A stretch of 64,000 nucleotides of DNA from an uncultured Sphingomonadaceae bacterium (GCA_947497315.1 CANMFX010000001.1:62001-126000); one strand, 5' to 3'. Counted from the stretch's first letter, positions 53,087-62,224 are shown. Numbers and translations are program-made. The notes: generated by a model from the letters alone, not told the origin.

Positions 53087-53962
53087 TTAGCTGCAATCCG
53101 CCGCTGCCTTGCCCCGTGCAACCCGGGCGCTGAGACGACCGGTTGCTGCGCTGGGATAAACTTCCTGTAATTCGGAAAGCACGCGGCAAGCGTCTGCTTT
53201 TTTGTCCAGTTGGACCAAGGCTGTGCTGAGAAAGTAAAGACTGTCAGGTGCCCGTTCACCGCGAGGCAGTTCCTGATAATTTTCATAAAGGGCAACAGAG
53301 GCCAAAGCCGGTTTACCATCGTCGAGATAAGCACGGCCCAGCAGATTTTTGGCGAAACTGGCACGGCGGTGCTTGGGATGATCGGCAGCCGCTTTCTTGA
53401 GCTGCGTCTGGGCCTCAGGATAATATTTCGCCTCCCACAGCCGATAGCCATAAATATAGGCGTCTTCGCCGGCATCGCCGGAATCAGGCATCACGATGGA
53501 TGCAACGCCGCTTACGCGTTCGGGATCGGGGCTGGCGCTTCCCGTATCTTCGGTAACAGATCCGCCCGATGGCGTCGTCGATAGTGCGCCGGGATTGGTG
53601 CTGACCGGCGGCACCGTAGCGGCCATTTTATCCTCTATCTGCCTGATACGAAAATCATTCTGCTCAACCTGACCAGTCAAGTTTGCGAGACTGCGTTCGA
53701 GCGTATCAACTCGAGCGATCAGGTCAGAAACGGCAGTTGTTGTTGTCGATGGAGTCGTCGGGGTATCAGCATCAGGTCTGATTTCAGGTTCGAAAAACCG
53801 AGAGGAACCACCAGGAAAAACCTTGCGCTGAACCGCCCGCATTTCCTGTTCCAACCGGTCGACACGCTTGTCGACATTATTATTTTGCGCAGCAGCAGGA
53901 GCCGTAATCAAAAGGCTGACCGATAGCGCGGCGAATAACGTCGATGACAGGACGGGTTTCAT
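53087..53962 (-). CDS. cpoB: Cell division coordinator CpoB (YbgF-type, Tol-Pal associated)
   Basis: 291-residue periplasmic protein. A signal peptide (SVSLLITAPAAAQ) leads into an N-terminal coiled coil (NVDKRVDRLEQEMRAVQRKVFPGG) with a second coiled coil near 85-112, a Thr/Ser-rich spacer, and C-terminal TPR-like repeats (YIYGYRLWEAKYYPEAQTQLKKAAADHPKH, AKNLLGRAYLDDGKPALASVALYENYQELP). CpoB links Tol-Pal to peptidoglycan synthesis at division. Tol-Pal genes themselves are not in the window. Ribosome site GGAGG six bases before the ATG. Confidence 0.9.
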   Translation of the reverse strand: MKPVLSSTLFAALSVSLLITAPAAAQNNNVDKRVDRLEQEMRAVQRKVFPGGSSRFFEPEIRPDADTPTTPSTTTTAVSDLIARVDTLERSLANLTGQVEQNDFRIRQIEDKMAATVPPVSTNPGALSTTPSGGSVTEDTGSASPDPERVSGVASIVMPDSGDAGEDAYIYGYRLWEAKYYPEAQTQLKKAAADHPKHRRASFAKNLLGRAYLDDGKPALASVALYENYQELPRGERAPDSLYFLSTALVQLDKKADACRVLSELQEVYPSAATGRLSARVARGKAAADCS

Positions 53963-54076
53963 AAGGAGCCTCCAAACATATGGCCAAAGATGTGTTTTAC
54001 GTTAACCATAGATGCCGTGGAAAAGTAAATAGATTTACGATGAGCGATGATGGTATAGAGCGGTCTGATGATCCTG

Positions 54077-54943
54077 CTATTGTGTGCTATCCTGCTGCCC
54101 CACCGGCTCGCGGTTCGTGGTTGATCCACCGGGGTCGGTTCGTGCGAGCAAGGCAGCGGCGCTAATTCCAACATCCTTAATCGTGCGATCCGCTGTGCCA
54201 AGCGGTGCAACCACAGCACCGTCAATAGTCACGGTCAAGGCATCAGGCCGTCCCGTCAGAATTTGAGGGCCCATGGCATCAGCGGGGACCGAATATTGCT
54301 CGCCGGCTGACATTTCCTTTTCAAACAGACGCTCGCCATCTTCGTCATATATTTTAAGCCAGACAGTCTCGGTCGCGGTCAAAGTGACTGTGCCTGTGGC
54401 AGACGGTGCCGGACCAACCGGATCAATCGTCCCATCCAGCGTGCCATCTATAGTCTCACTTTCAGTAAATTCGGTTTCAGGCTCTTCATCCATGAAATCG
54501 GCCGGTTCCAAAAACAAAGTTCGCCATACCAGGAACCCGATCAACAAGACTGCAGCGATGCCACCAGCCGTCCAAGCGAGATATTTGGGAGGAATATTAC
54601 TCGGATTAGCCGGTGCGTAACCGCTGGTTTCCGGCTCATAGGCACTATGGCCCTGATCATCCATCTCTTCGCGTAGTTGACTGCCGATTGTCACTTCACT
54701 GAGGCCCACGGTTCGGGCGTAGGACTTGGCAAAACCAATCGCATAGGTGCGGCCGGGCAGAGCACCGAAATCTCCAGTTTCAATGGATTCCAGGTGCCGC
54801 TGCGGAATCCGCGTTGTCTTGGCAATATCTTCAATGCTCAGATTTTTTTGCTCTCGCGCATGACGCAACATGTCACCCACGCTGTGCAAGTTTAACTCCG
54901 CATTTTCCTGCTCTATTTCTTCTGCGTCATTTTCTTCGGCCAT
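54077..54943 (-). CDS. RodZ-like helix-turn-helix membrane protein (DUF4115)
   Basis: 288 residues. N-terminal HTH (SVGDMLRHAREQKNLSIEDIAKTTRIPQRHLESIE, then TYAIGFAKSYARTVGL), a membrane helix (YLAWTAGGIAAVLLIGFLVW) and a C-terminal beta domain (VTLTATETVWLKIYDEDGERLFEKEMSAGEQYSVPADAMGPQILTGRPDALTVTIDG), the DUF4115 seen in RodZ. RodZ binds MreB and shapes the cell; the acidic spacer after the helix varies. Start at 54943 has GGAG six bases ahead (ATG at 54946 is too close). Confidence 0.85.
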   Translation of the reverse strand: MAEENDAEEIEQENAELNLHSVGDMLRHAREQKNLSIEDIAKTTRIPQRHLESIETGDFGALPGRTYAIGFAKSYARTVGLSEVTIGSQLREEMDDQGHSAYEPETSGYAPANPSNIPPKYLAWTAGGIAAVLLIGFLVWRTLFLEPADFMDEEPETEFTESETIDGTLDGTIDPVGPAPSATGTVTLTATETVWLKIYDEDGERLFEKEMSAGEQYSVPADAMGPQILTGRPDALTVTIDGAVVAPLGTADRTIKDVGISAAALLARTDPGGSTTNREPVGQQDSTQ

Positions 54944-55123
54944 CATACTCTCCTTTGGCCGGTTCGCGGTGCGACCCCGATTTTCACTGATGATTCAGAA
55001 AAAGCCACTGGAGCGATGAAAAGTCAATGATTATCAATATTTCCAGCCTGATGATATGGTCGTTATGACGGGATCTCTGGGCTTTTGAGAAAACCGTCGA
55101 TACCAATTGTTACATATGGACAG

Positions 55124-57406
55124 TCAGCCGATGTCCACCTTATGCTCGAGGGCCCATTCTTGCAATGTGGTTCGAGGGTCGCTTGGCGGACTCGATAGCA
55201 TCGCATTAAGCTGTTCCTGTGCTGCGCCCAGATCAAGCGAGCGGACCATAGCTTTGATCGGGCCAACAGATGCAGGCGTAATTGACAGACGCTTTATGCC
55301 AAGCCCCAACAGCGCTAGCGCATCCATCGGCCGCCCGCCCATTTCACCGCAAACGCCAAGCTCAATGTCAAGGTCATCGGCTTGCTTGGAAACACGGCCA
55401 ATGAAGCGCAATATGGCCGGACTCAACCAGTCGAACCGCTCGGCCAATTTCGGGTTGCTGCGATCGGCGGCAAAGAGGAATTGTGTAAGATCATTGGTAC
55501 CAATTGACAGAAAATCGAGCCGCGGTGCCATCTGGTCCAGACACTCCGCCAAAGCCGGAACTTCGAGCATAGCGCCGTAACGGATGGAAAGTGGTAACTG
55601 TTTCTTGCGGCTGCGCAAAAATTCCAGCTGTTTTTCAAACACCGTCTTGGCTTCGTCGAATTCCCATGGCTCGGCAATCATCGGAAACATCACGTTGAGT
55701 TTCCGTCCAGCGGCAGCCTCAATGAGCGCTCGCGCTTGCACTTTCATCAAGGCGTCCCGCTCCAGGCCAATGCGTAACGCGCGCCAGCCCATGGCCGGAT
55801 TTTCTTCCTTGACTTCACTCGTTTGGAAATAAGGCAAAGGCTTATCCCCGCCGATATCGACGGTGCGGAAAATAACCTGCTTGTCACCTGCTGCATCCAG
55901 CACATCGCGATAGAAGCGCAATTGCCCCGCGCGGCCTGGCATAGTGGCTGCGACAAGAAACTGAAACTCTGTCCGAAACAACCCAATGCCATCGGCGCCC
56001 GTGAGATTCAGCATCCCCATATCGTCACGTAAGCCCGCGTTGATGTTCAGCGTGATCCGCGTACCATCTTTGGTGATCGGTTCTTCATCTTTAAGCGCGG
56101 TATAAGCCGCCCGCTTTTTCTGGGTCAGTTCGACCTGCGCCTCAAACGCATCCTGCATCGATTGGCTTGGCCGCACAAACAGCGCGTTGTCATCAACATT
56201 GAGCAGCAAATGATCATTTTCGCGGACAATCTGGCGGATATTTTTAACCTGCCCCAATATCGGGATATCCATTGCCCGCGCAATAATGGTGACATGGGCG
56301 GTCAGTGATCCTTCTTCCAGCACCACACCTTTCAAACGCCGACGATCATATTCGAGCAGTTCCGCAGGTCCAAGATTGCGAGCAATCAATATCGTATCCT
56401 GCCGCAGACCCATGGTTGCCGCCGTACCCATTTGACCGGAGACGATTCTCAGTAAACGATTTGCCAGATCTTCCAGGTCATGCATCCGTTCAGCCAAAAG
56501 CGGGTCATCAATCTGGCGCATCCGCATACGGGTATGTTGCTGCACGCGCTCAATGGCAGCTTCGGCGGTCAGGCCGCTGTCAATCGCCTCGTTGATCCGG
56601 CGGCTCCAGCCTTCATCATAGGCAAACATTTTATAGGTTTGCAGAACCTCTTCATGTTCACCGCCAACGCCAAATTCAGCCTGATTGGTCATGTGATCAA
56701 TCTGGCTACGCATCTTGTCAAAGGCGGAATAGACCCGGTGTCTCTCGGCTTCGATATCTTCGGCGACGGTATGTTCGATTTTTACCCGCGGCTGGTGAAA
56801 GACGGCGAAGCCACTCGCCTTACCCTTGACCAATTGCAGTCCGCTGAGCCTGTCCGCACCGTTGCTACGGGCTTCCGGAGCATCCACCGACTCCACATCG
56901 ATCAGTTCTGCATTGGAAATCAGTTCAGAAAGCACCATCGCAGCCGTTTGAAAAGACTCAATCTCTTCTTCGGAATATTTGCGCGGTTCAATATGCTGGG
57001 CACATAAAACGCCGACAGCCTGCTGGTTCCGGATAATCGGCACGCCGGCAAAGCTGTGGAATTTCTCTTCACCTGTTTCTGGCCGATACTGAAAATCCGG
57101 ATGGCTGGCCGCTTCATCGAGATTCAGGGTTTCGACATTTTTGGCAATATAGCCCGTTAGTCCCTCACCAAATGCCAGTTTCGTGACATGTACCGCTTCC
57201 TGATTAAGGCCGCGTGTGGCGTATAATTCCAGCACGCCTTCACGGCGCAAGTATATCGAACAGACCTCACTGCTTACCGCCTCGGCTATGGTTTCGACGA
57301 CATGATTCAGTTTTGTTTGCGCATTGCCCGGCGAGGCCATAATCGACCTGAGCCCGGTCAATATGTTACGGGCTGTTACAGGACTGGACGTATGTTTGGT
57401 GGCCAT
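55124..57406 (-). CDS. ptsP: Phosphoenolpyruvate-protein phosphotransferase (EI-Ntr)
   Basis: 760 residues. N-terminal GAF domain (about 15-170), then the enzyme I core with the phospho-His loop GSLTAHVTIIARAMDIP (His371), IGLFRTEFQF, VIFRTVDIGGDKPLPYF and the C-terminal PEP-binding barrel (GTNDLTQFLFAADRSN, GVCGEMGGRPMDALALLGLGIKRLSI). It passes phosphate from PEP to NPr and EIIA-Ntr and thus links carbon and nitrogen (or stringent) signals; the GAF domain can sense glutamine in relatives. HPr and EIIA genes are not in the window. Confidence 0.96.
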   Translation of the reverse strand: MATKHTSSPVTARNILTGLRSIMASPGNAQTKLNHVVETIAEAVSSEVCSIYLRREGVLELYATRGLNQEAVHVTKLAFGEGLTGYIAKNVETLNLDEAASHPDFQYRPETGEEKFHSFAGVPIIRNQQAVGVLCAQHIEPRKYSEEEIESFQTAAMVLSELISNAELIDVESVDAPEARSNGADRLSGLQLVKGKASGFAVFHQPRVKIEHTVAEDIEAERHRVYSAFDKMRSQIDHMTNQAEFGVGGEHEEVLQTYKMFAYDEGWSRRINEAIDSGLTAEAAIERVQQHTRMRMRQIDDPLLAERMHDLEDLANRLLRIVSGQMGTAATMGLRQDTILIARNLGPAELLEYDRRRLKGVVLEEGSLTAHVTIIARAMDIPILGQVKNIRQIVRENDHLLLNVDDNALFVRPSQSMQDAFEAQVELTQKKRAAYTALKDEEPITKDGTRITLNINAGLRDDMGMLNLTGADGIGLFRTEFQFLVAATMPGRAGQLRFYRDVLDAAGDKQVIFRTVDIGGDKPLPYFQTSEVKEENPAMGWRALRIGLERDALMKVQARALIEAAAGRKLNVMFPMIAEPWEFDEAKTVFEKQLEFLRSRKKQLPLSIRYGAMLEVPALAECLDQMAPRLDFLSIGTNDLTQFLFAADRSNPKLAERFDWLSPAILRFIGRVSKQADDLDIELGVCGEMGGRPMDALALLGLGIKRLSITPASVGPIKAMVRSLDLGAAQEQLNAMLSSPPSDPRTTLQEWALEHKVDIG

Positions 57407-57489
57407 ATGAATGACCTAGCAGAAACCTCCCGAAGGCGCGACATGCAAAACGGTCAAAAGGCCAAAAAATGCATGTCATCCTATGACTT

Positions 57490-57501
57490 GTGGTTAACCA
57501 C
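57490..57501. repeat. Short palindrome between ptsP and oxidoreductase genes
   Basis: The 12-bp palindrome GTGGTTAACCAC lies between the oxidoreductase stop (57511) and the ptsP start (57406). It contains TTAACCA, a CtrA-like half site. It may be a site or chance. Confidence 0.3.
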
Positions 57502-57510
57502 TAACTCGGT

Positions 57511-58530
57511 TTAGTCCGGTTCCGGACCCACTTGTACAGCAAGCTTGCCCAGATTGGCGCCCGTGAACAACCGGTCGAGAGAAGCGGGTGCGTTTTCAAG
57601 GCCCTGCACCACATCTGTTTCGAATTTCAGACGTCCTTCCATCAGCCATCCGGCCATCGCCTGTGCGCCTTCAGGAAAACGGTCAAAATAATCCAGGATA
57701 ATGAATCCGCGTAACGTGGTTCGCCGCATTAACAGATTGGCAAAATTGGATGGACCGGGAGATCCGTCTGTATCGTTGTAGGTGGATATCAGTCCACAGA
57801 GCGGCATGCGTGAAAAATCATTCAGGCGCGCGATCACTGCGTCCATGATTGCGCCACCGACACTTTCAAAGTTAATATCAATCCCGTTCGGACAATGCTT
57901 GTCCAATGCGGCACCGACGTCTTCGGTCTTGTAGTTGATCGCAGCGTCAAATCCCGCTTCTTTCGAAAGCCATTGGCATTTATCATCAGATCCGGCGATG
58001 CCAACGACATGGCATCCGTGAATTTTACCAATTTGCCCTACCATGGATCCAACCGCGCCTGCGGCAGCAGAAACAACCAGCGTTTCACCTTCCTTTGGTT
58101 TGCCGATATCCATCAGACCAAAATAGGCAGTCATGCCGGTTGCACCCAATGGCCCCATGTAAGCGGTCAATGGCACACCGGGAATAGCGGGCAGCACACT
58201 CGCCATGCCGCCGGGAATATCATTATAGATAGCCCAGGTAGACAGGCCGGTGTTGATCAGTGCGCCGACAGGTATGGCGTCGAAGTTGCTTTCTTCCACA
58301 ACACCAATACCGCCACCGCGCATGGGATCATCAATCGGGACCGGAGGCAAATAGCCGTCCATATCACTCATCCAAATACGGTTGGTGGGATCAAGGGACA
58401 GATAAACAGTGCGCACCCGAACCATGTCCGGTCCCAGCGGACCCATTTCTTCCGTGACCAGTTCAAGATCTCCGTCGGCAATCTTGCCGACGGGGCGTTT
58501 GCGTAAATACCAAATCTGATTTGTGGTCAT
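57511..58530 (-). CDS. NADP-dependent zinc-free medium-chain oxidoreductase (PTGR/curcumin reductase type)
   Basis: 339 residues. The N-terminus NQIWYLRKRPVGKIADGDLELVTE and YLSLDPTNRIWMSDMDGYLPPVPIDDPMRG fit the leukotriene B4 dehydrogenase/curcumin reductase group. The GroES-like domain lacks zinc ligands. The NADP fold shows GETLVVSAAAGAVGSMVGQIGKIHGCHVVGIAGSDDK and ends with LKFETDVVQGLENAPASLDRLFTGANLGKLAVQV. It reduces alkene/enone bonds; substrate unknown. Confidence 0.9.
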   Translation of the reverse strand: MTTNQIWYLRKRPVGKIADGDLELVTEEMGPLGPDMVRVRTVYLSLDPTNRIWMSDMDGYLPPVPIDDPMRGGGIGVVEESNFDAIPVGALINTGLSTWAIYNDIPGGMASVLPAIPGVPLTAYMGPLGATGMTAYFGLMDIGKPKEGETLVVSAAAGAVGSMVGQIGKIHGCHVVGIAGSDDKCQWLSKEAGFDAAINYKTEDVGAALDKHCPNGIDINFESVGGAIMDAVIARLNDFSRMPLCGLISTYNDTDGSPGPSNFANLLMRRTTLRGFIILDYFDRFPEGAQAMAGWLMEGRLKFETDVVQGLENAPASLDRLFTGANLGKLAVQVGPEPD

Positions 58531-58666
58531 GGGACTTATCCTCTCATTATTGATCTCCCAAACCTTGGGGAAACCGGGGAGTAAGTCAATGAGTTGAATG
58601 TTTTAACCGGATAGCTTGATGTGATTCAGACGGGTTTGCGGGTGCCAGGGGCATATCGAAAATATG

Positions 58667-58682
58667 GTCTGATGAATCAGAC
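58667..58682. repeat. Inverted repeat downstream of the minus-strand ydcH gene
   Basis: GTCTGAT-GA-ATCAGAC is a perfect 7-bp inverted repeat, about 30 bases after the ydcH stop on the minus strand. A related ATTCAGAC copy lies at 58624-58631. Terminator or operator; no T run follows. Confidence 0.35.
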
Positions 58683-58712
58683 TGAAACACAAAAACTGAT
58701 CATAAATTTGGA

Positions 58713-58871
58713 TCAGGCATCCGTGAGCAACTCTTCTTTCAACCGCAGCTTTTGTTTCTTCAGGTCATGAAGTCGAATCGTATCTGGAACCGGGCGGGCC
58801 TCTTCTTCGCTAATCTGGCGATCCAGGGCCTCGTGTTTTCCGCGTAGGGCTGACAGATGATTCTGATCCAT
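58713..58871 (-). CDS. YdcH family protein (DUF465), copy 1
   Basis: 52-residue helical protein with the DUF465 pattern LRGKHEALDRQISEEEARPVPDTIRLHDLKKQKLRLKEEL. Start at 58871, with AGGAG seven bases ahead; the frame goes on upstream without a ribosome site. DUF465 proteins form helical hairpins; function unknown. A relative is divergent from it at 59063. Confidence 0.85.
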   Translation of the reverse strand: MDQNHLSALRGKHEALDRQISEEEARPVPDTIRLHDLKKQKLRLKEELLTDA

Positions 58872-59062
58872 AATATTCTCCTGATTTTTTATAGTGTTGC
58901 TGGGTTGAAAGTGGCTGCGGGTGTCCCTTTCCATTTGCCTTGCGCTTGTCATCAAGCGGAGACGATGACCATGGATATTAATGTCTTGGTTTCGACATGA
59001 ACCATGAATAGGGTGAAGATTACAAATTTGTTGCAGGCATGCAAGGGGCGAATGGATCCATT

Positions 59063-59266
59063 ATGGCGATAAGCGATCAGGAGTTGCGGCAGCGGCTTGA
59101 ACTACTGAGACAAGAGCACCGTGATCTGGACGATGCAATCACGGCTCTCATGGAATCAGGCAGCCATGATCAATTGCGCGCCGCACGTCTCAAGAAGCGT
59201 AAATTGCACCTGCGGGACCGCATCATCCAGATCGAGAATCAGCTGATACCGGATATTATTGCCTGA
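59063..59266 (+). CDS. YdcH family protein (DUF465), copy 2
   Basis: 67 residues: LRQRLELLRQEHRDLDDAITALMESG and LRAARLKKRKLHLRDRIIQIENQLIP, the helical DUF465 pattern. The ATG at 59063 is preferred over 59039, which has no usable ribosome site. Divergent from copy 1 and 161 bases before the rcdA homologue on the same strand, an order I associate with alphaproteobacteria. Confidence 0.83.
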   Translation: MAISDQELRQRLELLRQEHRDLDDAITALMESGSHDQLRAARLKKRKLHLRDRIIQIENQLIPDIIA

Positions 59267-59427
59267 TCAGGCGCATAATTGCGCCGGTTCGGCCATGTTA
59301 ACTGTTTCTGTCTACCCATTAACCCGCGGGCGCGCCGCGTGTCACATTGAAACATCTTGCAAATTAACCCTTTGACCAGCAAATTTTAACTGTCCCTGCT
59401 CACAAAATATTTGCTACACTATCGGGC

Positions 59428-59883
59428 ATGGCTGACAGCGAAGCATTAATAACGCCCAAATTACTGGATGCGCTCTATACTGAGTCTATGGTTCTTGCTG
59501 ACGAGGCGCGGTCCTATTTTGAATCCGGCCGCTTTAATGACCAGTGCGAAGACAACGCAGCGCTGTCTGTATCATTTTCTTGTGAATCTTTAAAAGTCAC
59601 AACGCGTTTGATGCATTGCATCGCGTGGCTGCTGAACCAACGAGCGTTGCATGGCGAAGATATGACGGATGGCGAGGCATGGAACCATAACCGCGAACTG
59701 GGCTATGCTGCGGCCAGTGATGGTCCAATGGTGGCGCTGTTTCCTGACGAGGCACGTGAAATAATTGATGCCAGCGAGGAGCTGTTTCAGCGCCTGCAAC
59801 GTCTTTCGGCACGGCTTGGATATGAGGATATCTCGGAGCCGCCGGTCCATGATATGTTCCGACGACTCAAAAGCTCCTTCTGA
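59428..59883 (+). CDS. rcdA: RcdA-type protein (DUF1465)
   Basis: 151 residues, the usual length. The helical pattern SYFESGRFNDQ, ALSVSFSCESLKVTTRLMHCIAWLLNQRALHGEDMT and ELFQRLQRLSARL is that of DUF1465, whose Caulobacter member RcdA is an adaptor that brings CtrA and other proteins to the ClpXP protease at cell-cycle transitions. The family call is good; the CtrA role is known only for Caulobacter and inferred here. Several TTAA half sites precede it. Convergent with the alkene reductase, 18 bases apart. Confidence 0.82.
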   Translation: MADSEALITPKLLDALYTESMVLADEARSYFESGRFNDQCEDNAALSVSFSCESLKVTTRLMHCIAWLLNQRALHGEDMTDGEAWNHNRELGYAAASDGPMVALFPDEAREIIDASEELFQRLQRLSARLGYEDISEPPVHDMFRRLKSSF

Positions 59884-59901
59884 TTTCGTAAACTGTTCTG
59901 G

Positions 59902-61005
59902 TCAGGCCGTCGCTTTGGCCTGTTCCATTGTTGGATAATCCACATAACCTTCTGCGCCCTGACTATACCATGTCGGCGTGAAATCGATCGGATTAAGTTC
60001 TGCACCGATGCGGAAACGCTCGGGCAGGTCGGGATTGGTCATGAAGGTCCGGCCAAAGCTGATCGCATCGGCTTTGTCATTTGCCAGAGCCTCTGTCGCA
60101 TTATCATAAAAATAATCGCTGTTGAGCACCAGAGGCTTGCTGAATACCGGACGGATATCGGGACTAACTGCTGGCACATCAGTATTGCCATAAGTGCCAT
60201 GTGCAGGTGGTTCGCGCAATTCAAGAAACGCGATGCCAATGCCGTCGAGTAATTTGGCAGCTGCGGTAAAGGTCTCGACCGGTGTCGCATCGTCCGCGCC
60301 CTGTGAATCGCCATTGGGAGAGAGCCTTACGGAAACCCGGTCGCTGCCCCAGACGTCAACCAGGCGCTGAGTCACTTCACCAAGCAAGCGGATCCGGTTT
60401 TCGATCGAACCGCCATATTCATCGGTCCGGAAATTAGTACCCGAGCGGATAAACTGATCGATCAGATAACCATTGGCACTGTGCAGTTGCACACCATCAA
60501 AACCCGCCTTTTTCGCATTCTCAGCAGCGTTGGTGTAATCGTCCAACAAGCCAGGAATTTCGTCCAGTTCCAGTGGACGCGCTTCCACATAGTCGCGCTT
60601 GCCCTGATAGGTACGGACGCTTCCCGGTGCGGTGGTCGCGGATGAAGAAACGGGCTTTTCACCGCCAAGGAAATCAGGGTGTACAATCCTGCCCATATGC
60701 CAAAGCTGGCAGATGATCCGACCGCCCGCCTGATGAACCTGCTCGACAATCGGCTTCCATGCTTCAGTTTGCGCGTCGTTCCAGATGCCTGGGGCAAAGG
60801 GGGTCCCCAAGCCTTGCTGACTGATACCTGTGGCCTCGGATATGATCAGCCCAGCACCAGCTCGCTGGGAATAATATTCACCCATGATCAGAGTAGGCAC
60901 ATGCTCCATCGTCGAACGACAGCGCGTCAAGGGCGCCATTAACATCCGGTTGGGGGCTTCGATCGCGCCAAGGGTAATGGGATCAAATAATGTGCTCATA
61001 TCCAT
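59902..61005 (-). CDS. Alkene reductase (Old Yellow Enzyme family)
   Basis: 367 residues. FMN barrel with FDPITLGAIEAPNRMLMAPLTRCRS, the catalytic region in GVQLHSANGYLIDQFIR (His-Asn pair), RLLGEVTQRLVDVWGSDRVSVRLSPNG and SFGRTFMTNPDLPERFRIGAELN, matching NemA/N-ethylmaleimide reductase. It reduces electron-poor C=C bonds and nitro compounds with NADPH. ATG at 61005; one at 60999 is an alternative. Confidence 0.93.
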   Translation of the reverse strand: MDMSTLFDPITLGAIEAPNRMLMAPLTRCRSTMEHVPTLIMGEYYSQRAGAGLIISEATGISQQGLGTPFAPGIWNDAQTEAWKPIVEQVHQAGGRIICQLWHMGRIVHPDFLGGEKPVSSSATTAPGSVRTYQGKRDYVEARPLELDEIPGLLDDYTNAAENAKKAGFDGVQLHSANGYLIDQFIRSGTNFRTDEYGGSIENRIRLLGEVTQRLVDVWGSDRVSVRLSPNGDSQGADDATPVETFTAAAKLLDGIGIAFLELREPPAHGTYGNTDVPAVSPDIRPVFSKPLVLNSDYFYDNATEALANDKADAISFGRTFMTNPDLPERFRIGAELNPIDFTPTWYSQGAEGYVDYPTMEQAKATA

Positions 61006-61165
61006 GTTCTTTCGCTATTTTTAATTGCTTGATGAATAGCTAGTCAGGCCAGTGGCGCTTTGCAATGCAATGCTTTAAAAACTTTTCTTTCAGCCTATAT
61101 CGGATTTATTGGTCTCCCGACGCGCCCTCGCTCATATGAGGACTCACGTACAAGGAATTCAGGAC

Positions 61166-61843
61166 ATGCACCCGAAACAACCCGAACCGCTCAGAGGTGA
61201 TCCCACGCTCGATGAAGTGCGCGCCTATCTCGCGCCGCTTCTGGCATCGCAAGCGGCTTTTGATGGATGGAACGAGGATGCGGTGGCAGCGGCAGCGCAG
61301 CAAACCGGCGTTGATGCAGATATGGCCCGACTGGCGTTTAACGACGGTCCTGTTGATATGATCGATGCGTGGTTTCAGGCTATCGATGAAACCATGGCAG
61401 CCAAATATTCCGCAGAAGAGCTTGGCGCGATGAAGATTCGTGAGCGAATTACAGCACTGGTAGTTGCACGGCTGGAGATATTGGAGCCAGACCGGGAAGG
61501 CTTGCGCCGGGCGCTGGCGATACTCGCAGCGCCTCGCAATATCAGAACTGCTGCCAAGCTAGGTTGGCGTGCAGCAGACAAAATGTGGCGGCTCGCCGGC
61601 GATACAGCAACCGACTATAATCATTATACAAAGCGGACACTTTTGTCGGCTGTTTATGGCAGTACAATCAGCGTGTTTCTTGATGACGAAAGCGATGGCC
61701 ATGCCGATACCAAAGCGTTTCTGGATCGGCGGATCGAAAATGTGATGCAGTTCGAGAAGGTCAAAGCCAAGCTCACAAAGCCGGGCGGCGATCGGTTCAG
61801 CATGGCGCGCTTTATAGGACGGCTGCGCTATCGCGGAGCCTGA
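61166..61843 (+). CDS. COQ9 family protein
   Basis: 225 residues of the COQ9 type: an N-terminal TetR-like helical region (RGDPTLDEVRAYLAPLLASQAAFDGWNEDAVAAAAQQTG) and the lipid-binding C-terminal helices (RRALAILAAPRNIRTAAKLGWRAADKMWRLAGDTATDYNHYTKRTLLSAVYGSTISVFL). COQ9 presents the ubiquinone precursor to COQ7-type enzymes. Start at 61166 has AAGGA ahead; family N-termini begin nearby. Confidence 0.87.
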   Translation: MHPKQPEPLRGDPTLDEVRAYLAPLLASQAAFDGWNEDAVAAAAQQTGVDADMARLAFNDGPVDMIDAWFQAIDETMAAKYSAEELGAMKIRERITALVVARLEILEPDREGLRRALAILAAPRNIRTAAKLGWRAADKMWRLAGDTATDYNHYTKRTLLSAVYGSTISVFLDDESDGHADTKAFLDRRIENVMQFEKVKAKLTKPGGDRFSMARFIGRLRYRGA

Positions 61844-61908
61844 GCATCAAATTCTAGTGGGTTACGCTCAGAATAACGCACGCACCAACAAAAGACTCGC
61901 CATGCCTA

Positions 61909-61927
61909 ATCAATATTGATAATCAAT
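61909..61927. promoter_or_regulatory. Fur-box-like palindromes before feoAB
   Basis: Two overlapping palindromes, ATCAATATTGAT (61909-61920) and ATTGATAATCAAT (61915-61927), lie 28 bases before the feoA start. The core TGATAATCA matches the Fur consensus (GATAATGATAATCATTATC) in its centre, as expected for an iron-uptake operon. Confidence 0.5.
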
Positions 61928-61954
61928 CGCAACTGATACCTAGCGAGTTTATCT

Positions 61955-62221
61955 ATGAACGCACCAGTTACATTAGCGCTGACACTGGATCGCCTTGCCA
62001 TGCGCCAGCGTGCTGAAATTTCATCGATTGACTGGGACGCTATGTCGGAAAATGAAGGTGCGCGGCTTCGCGCCCTGGGTCTTGATGAAGGTGTTACAGT
62101 GGAAAAACTTCATAAAGGCATGTTCGGTTTCAATGATCCTATTGCTCTCAAGGTTGGCCGGATGATGATTGCAATTCGCAAATCTCATGCAGCAACCATA
62201 TCGGTAGTTGTTCCAGCCTAG
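61955..62221 (+). CDS. feoA: FeoA family ferrous iron transport accessory protein
   Basis: 88 residues, SH3-like: ALTLDRLAMRQRAEISSIDWD, then ARLRALGLDEGVTVEKLHKGMFGFNDPIALKVGRMMIAIRKSHAATISV. The pattern RLRALGL and A-L-x-V-G-x(4)-A-I-R is that of FeoA, which binds FeoB. feoB starts 3 bases after its stop. Confidence 0.9.
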   Translation: MNAPVTLALTLDRLAMRQRAEISSIDWDAMSENEGARLRALGLDEGVTVEKLHKGMFGFNDPIALKVGRMMIAIRKSHAATISVVVPA

Positions 62222-62224
62222 ATC

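Noticed and set aside
53062-53475. N-terminal extension of tilS by 138 codons
   Set aside because: Lies within cpoB in another frame and has no TilS similarity; the TilS core begins about 30 residues before SGGPDS at the chosen ATG.
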